From contig SKGS01000129.1 in the NCBI GenBank assembly GCA_007117355.1, forward strand, positions 1-41,720: 41,720 bases of DNA, read 5' to 3'. Shown piece after piece: positions 29,364 to 37,900 of the stretch (its first letter is position 1; the number at the start of each line of letters is the position of its first letter). The notes under the pieces were generated by a model. It did no database searches and was not told the DNA's origin. It was given only the letters and a program-made list of their open reading frames with translations. Source of the stretch: Lishizhenia sp. GTDB lineage: Bacteria; Bacteroidota; Bacteroidia; Flavobacteriales_D; Crocinitomicaceae. Both the position numbers and the translations under genes were made by a program.

Positions 29364-30400
29364 AAACCTTGAAATTTAAATGGTTTTGCTTTTTCAAAAT
29401 GAGAAGAAGCTTCTCCGGCATATGTTTTATGCCCAGATAGATCTAACTTTTGAACACTTGCTTTTGGCCCAAAGTCAAACTTATTTAAATCGACCCAAAA
29501 GGTATTTGGAGTTAAAGCGTGTTCGAAATAATAAACCAAATTTTTGTGGTCAGCTACCACCCTCCACTGCGTTGTCGATAAATTTGGAAAACCTTCTAAT
29601 TCGAAACCATAAGGTACAGAACAATTTCTTACTACACTCATTACTCCAGCAACTGCAACTCTAGTGTTATCCGTCTTTGGAATAGAATTAATAAAGAAAT
29701 TGGCACGCACATAACGATCAGAAGCAGTAACAGAACCCGGCAAAAAGAATTTTCCAGGGATTCCTTCCCAATATTTACCAATTGCTAATTGATCTTCGAA
29801 TTTTGGATCGTTCGTCATTACAATATAATCGGGGTCGTGATGTATCACTAATTTACCACCGATATACTCGAAAATTGCGTTATCGCCAGATGCATCAGAA
29901 AGTGAAAGATGAACCGTTGTGAACTTGTTCGTGCCTGGTATAAAATCGGTTACAATCACAAATTCCTCTTTTGAAAAAGCATCGACAGCCTCTTTTACAG
30001 TGGCAAAATTATCTAGAGCATATTGAGCCCAAGCGGAAATAGTCAGCCCTTTTTTAGTTCCATTTTTTTCAAATTCTGGATATTCTGATTGCACTAACCA
30101 AAGCATATTAGCCACAAGACCTTTTTCATTCATTCCATCAGGCGTAGCAATATCCCAAGAACTAGCTGCTAAACTACCATACGTAGAAGTCCACTCAATT
30201 GAGTTGGCACCTACTTCTCCACTTCGCTTCATGCCTCTGGGGAAAACCCATAAATTTGCAGGAATATCTAAGGAAAAGTCCATGCTTCTTCCTGTCAAAA
30301 CAGTGCCATTTGGACCTTTATAAACGACTCTAGTGCATGCTAATGATTCAGTTGCTATCCCTATAACTAAGGCAAAAATTAAGGTTTTTAGTATCTTCAT
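29360..30400 (-). CDS. Linear amide C-N hydrolase (choloylglycine hydrolase family, Ntn type)
   Basis: From the ATG at 30400 the protein has 346 residues. An upstream ATG at 30451 overlaps the -7 element at 30449-30456 and is unlikely. The signal peptide MKILKTLIFALVIGIATESLA is followed directly by Cys22, so signal peptidase cleavage would expose the N-terminal nucleophile of an Ntn hydrolase. Family motifs: CTRVVYKGPNGTVLTGRSMDF (with Arg after Cys), MNEKGLVANMLWL and the loop VMTNDPKFEDQL. Relatives cleave penicillin V, bile salts or acyl-homoserine lactones. The substrate here is unknown; periplasmic action is expected. It is operonic with the PsiE-like gene. Confidence 0.88.
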   Translation of the reverse strand: MKILKTLIFALVIGIATESLACTRVVYKGPNGTVLTGRSMDFSLDIPANLWVFPRGMKRSGEVGANSIEWTSTYGSLAASSWDIATPDGMNEKGLVANMLWLVQSEYPEFEKNGTKKGLTISAWAQYALDNFATVKEAVDAFSKEEFVIVTDFIPGTNKFTTVHLSLSDASGDNAIFEYIGGKLVIHHDPDYIVMTNDPKFEDQLAIGKYWEGIPGKFFLPGSVTASDRYVRANFFINSIPKTDNTRVAVAGVMSVVRNCSVPYGFELEGFPNLSTTQWRVVADHKNLVYYFEHALTPNTFWVDLNKFDFGPKASVQKLDLSGHKTYAGEASSHFEKAKPFKFQGL

Positions 30401-30448
30401 AATTTTAATTTTCTGTTGATATAATTCTGTTAAGTTGAACTGATTTGT

Positions 30449-30456
30449 CAAAAGTA
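30449..30456 (-). promoter_or_regulatory. -7 promoter element of the amide hydrolase-psiE operon
   Basis: Minus strand reads TACTTTTG, an exact TAnnTTTG match 48 bases before the ATG at 30400. It decides the start of the hydrolase gene. Confidence 0.6.
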
Positions 30457-30504
30457 ATTAAAAAAAATATTGAATAATTAACTAAAAAGAATATTTTCAA
30501 AAAT

Positions 30505-30555
30505 TAGTACTTTCGTCCAGTGTATTACTTTCGTCCATTTTAGTACCTTCGTTCA
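30505..30555 (+). repeat. Three tandem repeats (18-bp period) directly before a small ORF
   Basis: TAGTACTTTCGTCCA (30505-30519), TATTACTTTCGTCCA (30523-30537) and TAGTACCTTCGTTCA (30541-30555) are spaced exactly 18 bp apart, the last touching the ATG at 30556. Each contains TACTTTCG or TACCTTCG, one base away from the -7 consensus TAnnTTTG. They may be a triplicated promoter core or a regulator array. Confidence 0.75.
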
Positions 30556-30765
30556 ATGACAATACAAGACTTAATTAAGACAAGGTTTTCAGGAGAACTC
30601 AACAACGAGACAGAATATATAGAGCTTCTTGTTCAAGTTTTTGCCGTTCTAGTCTTAGGACTAACATTATGGCGCTTGATGGTTTTGTTCCACAAGAAAA
30701 AAAATGCTAAGCGAAAAAAGTCAAACTATTTTGATTCTACATTTAGTAAAAATTGGAAACGATAA
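30556..30765 (+). CDS. Small single-pass membrane protein, function unknown
   Basis: The 69-residue product has a charged N-terminal part (MTIQDLIKTRFSGELNNE), one transmembrane segment (about 24-46, LLVQVFAVLVLGLTLWRLMVLF) and a very basic tail (HKKKNAKRKKSN). The basic tail would sit in the cytoplasm. I do not recognise the family. The start codon directly abuts a triple repeat, so its mRNA leader must be extremely short or the repeats must be transcribed. Coding status rests on the organised membrane/basic layout. Confidence 0.55.
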   Translation: MTIQDLIKTRFSGELNNETEYIELLVQVFAVLVLGLTLWRLMVLFHKKKNAKRKKSNYFDSTFSKNWKR

Positions 30766-30829
30766 CCAACTACTAGCTAATCTTAAATAAAGTTTGCTCT
30801 ATCAGCAGAACAGAAAAGAGAATTTACAA

Positions 30830-31288
30830 TCAGTTTGAAGTAACCTTTTCAGCCTCTTTTAAAAATTCTTTAGCAGGTTTTGCGCCAAGTATTTTATGCT
30901 TTACAGTACCATCTCCATCAATGAAAAACATCGTTGGATAAGCCGTAACTTTAAATCGTCTGGCTAGGGCTGGACCTTCGCCTTTTTCCATATCTTTTTT
31001 AAGATTTATGAAGTTAGCGTTGAAAAACTCACCCACTTCTTTATCTCGAAATGTTTGTGCATCCATCCATTTACATGGTCCACACCAAACCGCATAAGCA
31101 TCTAAAAAGATTAATTTATTGGTAGTCTTCGCCTTTTTCAGAGCTTCCTCAAAGGAAATGTCTTCAAAATGAATGCCTACCTCTTTATTGTAAAGCGATT
31201 TTTTTTCAACAGTTGTAGTGTTTTCAACAAGTTTATTTGTTAGTCCTAGTAGCGTAATAGCTAGTGTCAATAAGCCAATTTTAATCAT
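30830..31288 (-). CDS. Secreted thioredoxin-family protein
   Basis: The 152-residue protein has an N-terminal hydrophobic segment (MIKIGLLTLAITLLGL), likely an export signal. It carries a thioredoxin fold with active site WCGPC (Cys69, Cys72) and cis-Pro118 in TAYPTMFF. FLDAYAVWCGPCKWMDAQTF and EVGEFFNANFINLKKDMEKGEG place it with the DsbD-gamma/Thioredoxin_7 group rather than cytosolic TrxA. It likely reduces or repairs disulfides in the periplasm. It is monocistronic, with the -7 element 27 bases upstream. Confidence 0.9.
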   Translation of the reverse strand: MIKIGLLTLAITLLGLTNKLVENTTTVEKKSLYNKEVGIHFEDISFEEALKKAKTTNKLIFLDAYAVWCGPCKWMDAQTFRDKEVGEFFNANFINLKKDMEKGEGPALARRFKVTAYPTMFFIDGDGTVKHKILGAKPAKEFLKEAEKVTSN

Positions 31289-31314
31289 ATTTCTTTTTTT
31301 TCGCAGTTAAATTA

Positions 31315-31322
31315 CAAAAGTA
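31315..31322 (-). promoter_or_regulatory. -7 promoter element of the thioredoxin-family gene
   Basis: Minus strand reads TACTTTTG, an exact TAnnTTTG match, 26 bases before the start codon. Confidence 0.6.
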
Positions 31323-31379
31323 TTCTTAATTTCAATCTTAATTAATAACTAAAAAAGTTAATCAATTATTGTTCCAAAA

Positions 31380-32384
31380 ATGCTGAAGCACCAATTTATT
31401 ACTGAAAACAAGGGTACGCAAAAAGCGTTTTTAAACTTTTTAAATGATTGGAACAACCCTTCAGCGTTCATTATTCAAAATACTTCTGGTTCAACCGGAG
31501 CACCTAAAAGTATTAAAATACGAAAAGAAAAAATGAAGGCATCGGCACAGATGACAATAGATTTTTTCTCACTTAATGAAAGGCAAAACGCTCTTTTATG
31601 TATTTCTCCTGCATACATCGGTGGTAAAATGTTAGTCGTTCGTGCCATTTTGGCAAAAATGAAATTATTTATCGCTGAAACTAAGGCTAACCCTTTGAGC
31701 GATTTAAAAATCAATATCGATTTTTGCGCATTGACTCCTTACCAAGTTGAACATATTCTTCGAGAAACACCTGAACAATTAAACCTAATCAATAAATTAA
31801 TTATCGGTGGCGCACCTGTTTCAAGTGAAATGGCAAAAGAATTAGCTAAGTTTGATTGTGAAGCATATTCGACATTCGGAATGACTGAAACTGTTTCACA
31901 CATAGCACTAAAAAAACTTGTAAATAATAATGATGCCCCATTTAATGCAATTGGCGATGTACATTTTTCAACAAATGACAATCATCAATTAATCATTCAT
32001 TCAAAAAAGCTTGGGATTACCGAAATGACGACTAATGATGTTGTGGAATTGCTATCCCCTACTTCGTTTCATTGGCTTGGAAGGAAAGACTTTGTTGTAA
32101 ATTCTGGAGGAATTAAATTATTCCCTGAAAAAATCGAAGAAAAAATTCGACCCATTCTTACCGAAACACTTTTTTTTCTAATCGGGGTAAAAGATTCCGT
32201 TCTAGGTGAAAAACTGATAGGATTCTGTACGAGAAATATTGAGAATAATGAATTAGAGCAAATCCATCAAAAACTTGGAAAATATGAGGTGCCGAAACAA
32301 TGGATTACCGTTAAACGTTTTGAACTCACTTCCTCTGGAAAAATTGATAGATTAAAAACGAAAATGCTTTACTACGTTGACTAA
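31380..32384 (+). CDS. menE: AMP-binding enzyme, o-succinylbenzoate-CoA ligase type
   Basis: The 334-residue adenylate-forming enzyme is short, as is normal for Bacteroidota MenE. The P-loop is NTSGSTGAPKSIKI (residues 34-47). The A5-type motif is STFGMTET, A7/A8 is WLGRKDFVVNSGGIKLFPEKIEE, and the catalytic Lys motif is TSSGKIDR near the end. MenE converts o-succinylbenzoate to its CoA ester in menaquinone synthesis, the main respiratory quinone of this phylum. The N-terminal part present in E. coli MenE is reduced. No other men genes are in the window. It overlaps the J-domain gene by 8 bases. Confidence 0.87.
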   Translation: MLKHQFITENKGTQKAFLNFLNDWNNPSAFIIQNTSGSTGAPKSIKIRKEKMKASAQMTIDFFSLNERQNALLCISPAYIGGKMLVVRAILAKMKLFIAETKANPLSDLKINIDFCALTPYQVEHILRETPEQLNLINKLIIGGAPVSSEMAKELAKFDCEAYSTFGMTETVSHIALKKLVNNNDAPFNAIGDVHFSTNDNHQLIIHSKKLGITEMTTNDVVELLSPTSFHWLGRKDFVVNSGGIKLFPEKIEEKIRPILTETLFFLIGVKDSVLGEKLIGFCTRNIENNELEQIHQKLGKYEVPKQWITVKRFELTSSGKIDRLKTKMLYYVD

Positions 32385-33264
32385 AAAATATTTTGAAATA
32401 TTAGGCATCTCTCCTACTACTGATATTCAGTTAATTAAAAAAGCGTATCGTAAAAAAGCAAAAATTTATCATCCAGATATGAATCCGAGCCCGGAGGCTA
32501 ATCAGCAATTTTTATTAATCAGTGAAGCTTACGAACATTTATTAATTGCAATAGAAAAAAGCACATCGGAAAAAGCTAGTTCTTTCCAGCAAGAGCAGCA
32601 ATTCAAAACGTCTGATGAAGACCAGTTTAAAACAAAAGAGGAATTGCTTAAAGAACGAATGGAATACGCTAAAAAGCGCTATGCCTATCAAAAAATGAAA
32701 GAAGAACAAGAAAATGAACAGTATTTCATGAGTATTTCAACAGGCTGGAATTGGTATTTTTTTCAAGCTATTGTTATTGGTTGCACTTCCCTTTCTATTC
32801 TTTTTTTTGTTGATTATTATGTCTTAAAATCACATTGGCAATCTACATATCTTACTCATGGGGATAAAATTCAAACCTACGCTGGGTTGAATTATTCGAC
32901 CATCGTTCCTGTTGCATTTGAAAATGGAGAAAAACTTTGGGTTAACGGAATAATTTTAGGAATAGCTAAGGAAAACCCAACTATTTATATCGAAAAAACA
33001 CATTTTTTAAACGAAACAAAGCAGGTCATCATTTGGAATTATGACCATTGGGTTAGTTCTAAAAGCGATTTTAGTGTTTCAGGAACATTCCCTCTTATTC
33101 CACTAGTTTTATTACTGCCACTCGTTGGGCTAATTGTCAAGGGTCGAAACCTTTCTTACAGCTTGCTATTTATTGCGAGTACTTACCTATTCGCAGCGTT
33201 ACTAATTGTCTTATTATACTCAAATGACAGATGGGCGCATATTTTAACATTAGGGATTTTATAA
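32377..33264 (+). CDS. J domain-containing membrane protein
   Basis: The 295-residue protein starts with a J domain (residues 2-60) carrying the HPD motif at 32-34 (KAKIYHPDMNPSPEANQQF), which stimulates Hsp70 (DnaK) ATPase. A charged helical linker (about 70-120) is followed by a transmembrane segment (FQAIVIGCTSLSILFFVDYY) and two more near the C-terminus (LIPLVLLLPLVGLIVKG, LLFIASTYLFAALLIVLLY). It is membrane-anchored and probably recruits DnaK to the membrane. The start is TTG at 32377, inside the end of menE, and the 8-base overlap suggests translational coupling. Confidence 0.83.
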   Translation: MTKKYFEILGISPTTDIQLIKKAYRKKAKIYHPDMNPSPEANQQFLLISEAYEHLLIAIEKSTSEKASSFQQEQQFKTSDEDQFKTKEELLKERMEYAKKRYAYQKMKEEQENEQYFMSISTGWNWYFFQAIVIGCTSLSILFFVDYYVLKSHWQSTYLTHGDKIQTYAGLNYSTIVPVAFENGEKLWVNGIILGIAKENPTIYIEKTHFLNETKQVIIWNYDHWVSSKSDFSVSGTFPLIPLVLLLPLVGLIVKGRNLSYSLLFIASTYLFAALLIVLLYSNDRWAHILTLGIL

Positions 33265-33320
33265 TTTATTTATCTATACTTAGTTGATTTATTGTAGATT
33301 TAAAAGAAAAAAGTAGCGAC

Positions 33321-33716
33321 ATGAAAAAATCAATTTTAGGAGTTTTGTTCCTTATTTTATTAATTACGCTTAGTTCTTGTAATAAAGACCAAAGAGCGGT
33401 TAAGCGACTTAATGGCAAATGGGAATCGGTAAAAATAGGTGGTTTCTCAATTCCAAATACCCACGAAAGTCACCACACATTAAGATTTAATGAGTGTAAA
33501 CTAAAGGATGATGAATATTGCGAAGTTACAATAGAAGATGCTGAAAGCTCTATAAAAACGCTATATCGCATTGAGAATGATGGAACAAGACTTGTTTATA
33601 AAACGGATGAAGAAGATGTTGTTTCAGAGATTGTAACACTTGAAAAAAACAAACTAATTCTCAAGTCAAACTATGATGGTGTTGGATTGGTTGAAATAGA
33701 ATATTCTAAAATTTAA
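33321..33716 (+). CDS. Small lipoprotein, lipocalin-like
   Basis: The 131-residue protein has a lipoprotein signal (MKKSILGVLFLILLITLSSC, lipid-modified Cys20). The mature part starts RLNGKWESVKIGG and continues with beta-strands (HTLRFNECKL, CEVTIED, TRLVYKTDEEDVV, IVTLEKNKLILKSNYDG), the pattern of a small lipocalin-like barrel. It resembles in outline the lipoprotein at 6333-6791, both with the LxGKWE opening. The function is unknown. A terminator follows. Confidence 0.75.
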   Translation: MKKSILGVLFLILLITLSSCNKDQRAVKRLNGKWESVKIGGFSIPNTHESHHTLRFNECKLKDDEYCEVTIEDAESSIKTLYRIENDGTRLVYKTDEEDVVSEIVTLEKNKLILKSNYDGVGLVEIEYSKI

Positions 33717-33728
33717 TGGCCTTTTCTT

Positions 33729-33757
33729 CAAGAATTTGAATCAATTCTTGGTTTTTA
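33729..33757 (+). terminator. Terminator after the small lipoprotein gene
   Basis: Perfect 8-bp stem CAAGAATT / AATTCTTG with 6-base loop, followed by GTTTTT. Confidence 0.75.
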
Positions 33758-33767
33758 AAAAGTGATT

Positions 33768-33807
33768 AAAAACAAAACACCCTTTAAGCAAACAACTTAA
33801 AGGGTGT
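33768..33807 (-). terminator. Terminator of mdh
   Basis: A perfect 12-bp stem ACACCCTTTAAG / CTTAAAGGGTGT with a 7-base loop is followed on the minus strand by TTTGTTTTT. It lies 23 bases beyond the mdh stop. It may also act weakly in the other direction. Confidence 0.85.
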
Positions 33808-33830
33808 ATATTTTGTGAAGTTATTCGTGA

Positions 33831-34766
33831 TTATGCAACCGCTCCTGCTAGTAAAGCATTTACTTTTCTAACTGCTTCAGCACTTGCTTCGATATTTGCT
33901 TTTTCAGCATCTGTTAAATCGATTTTCACAATTTCTTCGATACCATTTTTACCAATGATACACGGAGCACCTAAACAAATATCATTTTGACCATATTCTC
34001 CTTCTAGCATTACAGAACAAGGAATCATTTTCTTAGAATCTTGAGCAATTGCACGTACAATTTCAGAAACTGCTGCTCCTGGAGCATACCATGCAGAAGT
34101 ACCAAGAAGTCCTGTTAAAGTTGCTCCACCAACTTTCGTATCTTCAACTACTTTATTCATGCGCTCTTCAGAAAGAAATTGAGAAACTTTTACTCCGTTT
34201 CTTGTCGCTTTATCAATCAATGGAACCATTCCAGTATCGCTGTGTGCTGCGATTACCATTCCATCAACATCTGAAGCTGGGCAATTCAATGCTTCCGCTA
34301 ATCTGTACTTGAAACGAGCACTGTCTAACGCTCCACCCATTCCAATGATTCTATGCTTTGGAAGACCTGTTACTTTGTGCGCTAGGTAAGCCATTGTATC
34401 CATTGGATTACTAACAACAATCAAAATTACGTTTGGTGAATGCTTGATTAAATTCGCTGCTACCTCTTTTACTATTCCTGCGTTAATTCCAATCAACTCC
34501 TCACGAGTCATTCCTGGCTTTCTTGGAATTCCAGAAGTAATTACTGCAACATCACTTCCCGCAGTTTTACTGTAGTCATTTGTACTACCAGCAATTTGCG
34601 TATCAAATCCATTTAAACTTGCACATTGCATCAAGTCCATTGCTTTTCCTTCAGCAAACCCTTCTTTGATATCCACTAATACTACTTCAGAAGCGAAATT
34701 TTTAATCGCAATATATTCTGCACAACTTGCACCAACTGCACCTGCACCAACTACTGTAACTTTCAT
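33831..34766 (-). CDS. mdh: Malate dehydrogenase
   Basis: The 311-residue NAD-dependent enzyme is of the LDH-like MDH type and oxidises malate to oxaloacetate in the TCA cycle. The dinucleotide-binding loop is GAGAVG (residues 7-12) with Asp32 selecting NAD. Substrate residues are Arg82 and Arg88 (GIPRKPGMTREEL), Asp148/Arg151 (ALDSARFKYRLAEAL) and catalytic His175. The His loop reads AAHSDTGMVP where most relatives have GGHGD[ST]MVP. Arg82 (not Gln) indicates malate rather than lactate. A TAATTTCG -7-like element lies at 34800-34807 on the minus strand. Single-gene unit with a strong terminator. Confidence 0.95.
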   Translation of the reverse strand: MKVTVVGAGAVGASCAEYIAIKNFASEVVLVDIKEGFAEGKAMDLMQCASLNGFDTQIAGSTNDYSKTAGSDVAVITSGIPRKPGMTREELIGINAGIVKEVAANLIKHSPNVILIVVSNPMDTMAYLAHKVTGLPKHRIIGMGGALDSARFKYRLAEALNCPASDVDGMVIAAHSDTGMVPLIDKATRNGVKVSQFLSEERMNKVVEDTKVGGATLTGLLGTSAWYAPGAAVSEIVRAIAQDSKKMIPCSVMLEGEYGQNDICLGAPCIIGKNGIEEIVKIDLTDAEKANIEASAEAVRKVNALLAGAVA

Positions 34767-34921
34767 TCTATGATTTTTTTTGATTATTAAATTCAGCCAC
34801 GAAATTAGTCATTTTGTACTAAATCCACCTGCGAATCAACTATTTTTTCTTGTTTCTAAATAAAAATTAACATTTACAGTAATGTTCTCATTTTGCGCTT
34901 TTATCCTTCGGCATTAACCAC

Positions 34922-34929
34922 TAAATTTG
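34922..34929 (+). promoter_or_regulatory. -7 promoter element of mfd
   Basis: TAAATTTG matches TAnnTTTG exactly and is followed by CACCCC, 19 bases before the mfd start. Confidence 0.6.
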
Positions 34930-34948
34930 CACCCCTACAAAAGTTATT

Positions 34949-37900
34949 ATGGATATTAAGTCGTTTCGCAAATCATTTCAACAATTATCTTCACTTGATG
35001 AAACTGCAAAACTGTTAGGTGAACAAAAAAATGTGATTCATTGGAAAAATGTCATTGGCTCTTCTAAAAGCTTTTATACCGCCGCAACTGCAGAACAAGT
35101 ACCTGGAAGTCATTTGTTCATTCTAGAAGACAAAGAACAGGCTGCTTATTTTTTCAACGACTTAGAAGAAATTTATCCAGATAACAAGCGCATTTTATTT
35201 TTTCCAGCATCTTATAAAACACCTTACGAAGATGAAACAACAGATAATGCCAATGTTGTGGCTCGTGGGGAGGTATTGGAAAAATTGAATAAGTCGAATA
35301 ATTTATGGATTGTAACTTACCCCAAGGCTCTTTCTGAAAAAGTTCCTACGAAATTAAAACTATCCGCCAATACATTTAAAGTTGAGAAAGGGCAAGAATA
35401 TAGCATCGACTTTTTAACTGAGCTTTTATTGGAATACGAATTTCAAGCAGTTGATTTCGTTTATGAGCCTGGTCAATTTGCAGTAAGAGGAGGAATTGTA
35501 GATGTATTTTCATTCCACAAAGACTTCCCTTTTCGTCTGGAATTTTTTGGAGATGAACTAGAAAGTATTCGTTCTTTTGATGCGATTTCACAGCTTTCCA
35601 TACAGCAATACGAATATTTTAATATTGTTCCTAATGTTCAAAAAAAATTAGTACAAGAAGAAAGCGGAAGTTTTCTTGAGTTTTTAGGGACTTCAAGTAA
35701 AGTATGGTTAAGTTCGTTAGAGATTACAAGCAACCGATTAGAGAAAGAATACAACAAGGCTGTAAAAATTCATAGTGAGTTACCAGAAAGCCCCGTTAAA
35801 AGAGCTATTCCATCTGAAAAATATTTACACTCTTCGGAGTTTAAGGAGCAACTTTCATTTTTCTCTGTTGTAGAATGGGGTCCAGAATATGCTTTACAGG
35901 CTACACAAGTATTTACATTTGATTTAAAACCTCAAACTAGTTTCAATAAAAACTTTGAATTATTAACCGATGATTTAAGGGCAAATCACGAAGCGGGATT
36001 TACTAATTTGATTTTTTCTAATCAGCCAAAACAACTCGAACGCCTTTATTCCATTTTTGAAGATATTGGAGCTAAAGTTAGCTTCACTCCCATGGATTGT
36101 GCACTGCATGAAGGATTTATTGATAAAACTTTGAAACTTGTTTGCTATACCGACCATCAAATTTTTGAACGTTATCATCGCTTTAAGCTCAAAGAAGGGT
36201 TTCGACAAACGAAACAAGCTTTAACATTAAAAGAAATTTACAACCTTCAAAAAGGAGATTATGTCACACATATAGACCATGGAGTTGGACAATTTAGTGG
36301 GCTTGAAACCATTGATGTAAATGGCAAACCCCAAGAAGCTATTCGATTGGTTTATAAAGACAATGATGTGCTCTATGTATCCATTCATTCATTACACCGC
36401 ATTTCCAAATTTACAGGAAAAGAAGGAAGTGTGCCAACCATGAATAAATTAGGTACAAAAGCTTGGACAAACCTTAAAAATAAAACGAAAGCACGTATAA
36501 AAGAATTAGCTTTTGATTTAATTCAACTTTATGCCAAAAGAAAAACGCAACCTGGTTTTGCTTATTCACCCGACACCTATCTGCAAAATGAACTCGAAGC
36601 TTCGTTTATTTATGAAGACACCCCAGACCAATTAAAAGCTACAGAAGCGGTTAAGTCAGACATGGAAAAGGATACTCCGATGGACCGATTGATTTGTGGA
36701 GATGTTGGTTTCGGAAAAACCGAAGTGGCTATTCGAGCGGCATTTAAAGCCGCAACCGATGGAAAGCAAGTCGCCATTCTCGTTCCCACAACCATCTTAT
36801 CCTTACAACATTTCAGAAGTTTTTCCGAGCGTTTAAAAGAGTTTCCTGTGCGTGTGGATTACATCAATCGCTTTAAATCAGTAAAGCAGGTTACCGAAAC
36901 TCTCAAGGACTTGGCTGATGGAAAAATTGACATATTAGTTGGTACGCACAAAATTGTGGGTAAAAATGTAAAATTTAAAGATTTAGGATTAATCATTATT
37001 GATGAAGAACAAAAATTTGGTGTCGGAGTAAAAGACAAACTAAAAACACTCAAAACTACAGTTGATACGCTAACATTGACAGCTACACCTATCCCAAGAA
37101 CACTTCAGTTTTCACTAATGGGCGCTAGGGATTTGAGTATTATTAATACCCCGCCACCGAATCGACAACCCGTCTTAACAGAATTGATAGAATTTCATGA
37201 AGAAAAAATTCGCGATGCGATTGCTTATGAAGTTAGCAGAGGCGGACAAGTTTATTTCGTGCATAATAGACTAGAAAATATTCAAGAAATAGCTGGAATG
37301 ATTCAACGACTTTGTCCGGGTGTCCGAGTTGGAATTGGACATGGTCAAATGGACGGCAAAAAACTTGAAAAAATAATGCTTGATTTTATTGATCATGAAT
37401 ACGATGTATTGCTAGCTACAACAATTATCGAATCTGGAATTGATATCTCGAATGCGAATACCATTTTAATCAATCAAGCAAATAACTTTGGGTTAAGTGA
37501 CTTACATCAGTTGCGCGGTAGAGTTGGACGTTCCAACCGAAAAGGTTTTTGTTATTTGATTACGCCAAAATTCTCCATGCTTACTTCCGAAGCACGAAAA
37601 AGATTAGAAGCATTAGTTCAATTTTCTGATTTAGGCGCAGGATTCAATATTGCCATGAAAGACTTGGATATTCGAGGTGCAGGAAATTTATTAGGTGGAG
37701 AACAAAGTGGATTTATTTCAGATATAGGCTTTGAGATGTATCAAAAAATATTGAACGAAGCGGTAGAAGAATTACGTGAAAACGAGTTTAAAGAATTATT
37801 TAAAGACAGTAAAAACGACTCGTTTCATAATCCGGTTAAAGAGTGTATTCTTGAGACCGATTTAGAAGTTCGAATTCCAGATGACTATGTAAATAATGTC

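Noticed and set aside
29380-29664. 94-residue antisense ORF in the amide hydrolase gene
   Set aside because: A shadow of a well-supported gene with no promoter or recognisable domain.
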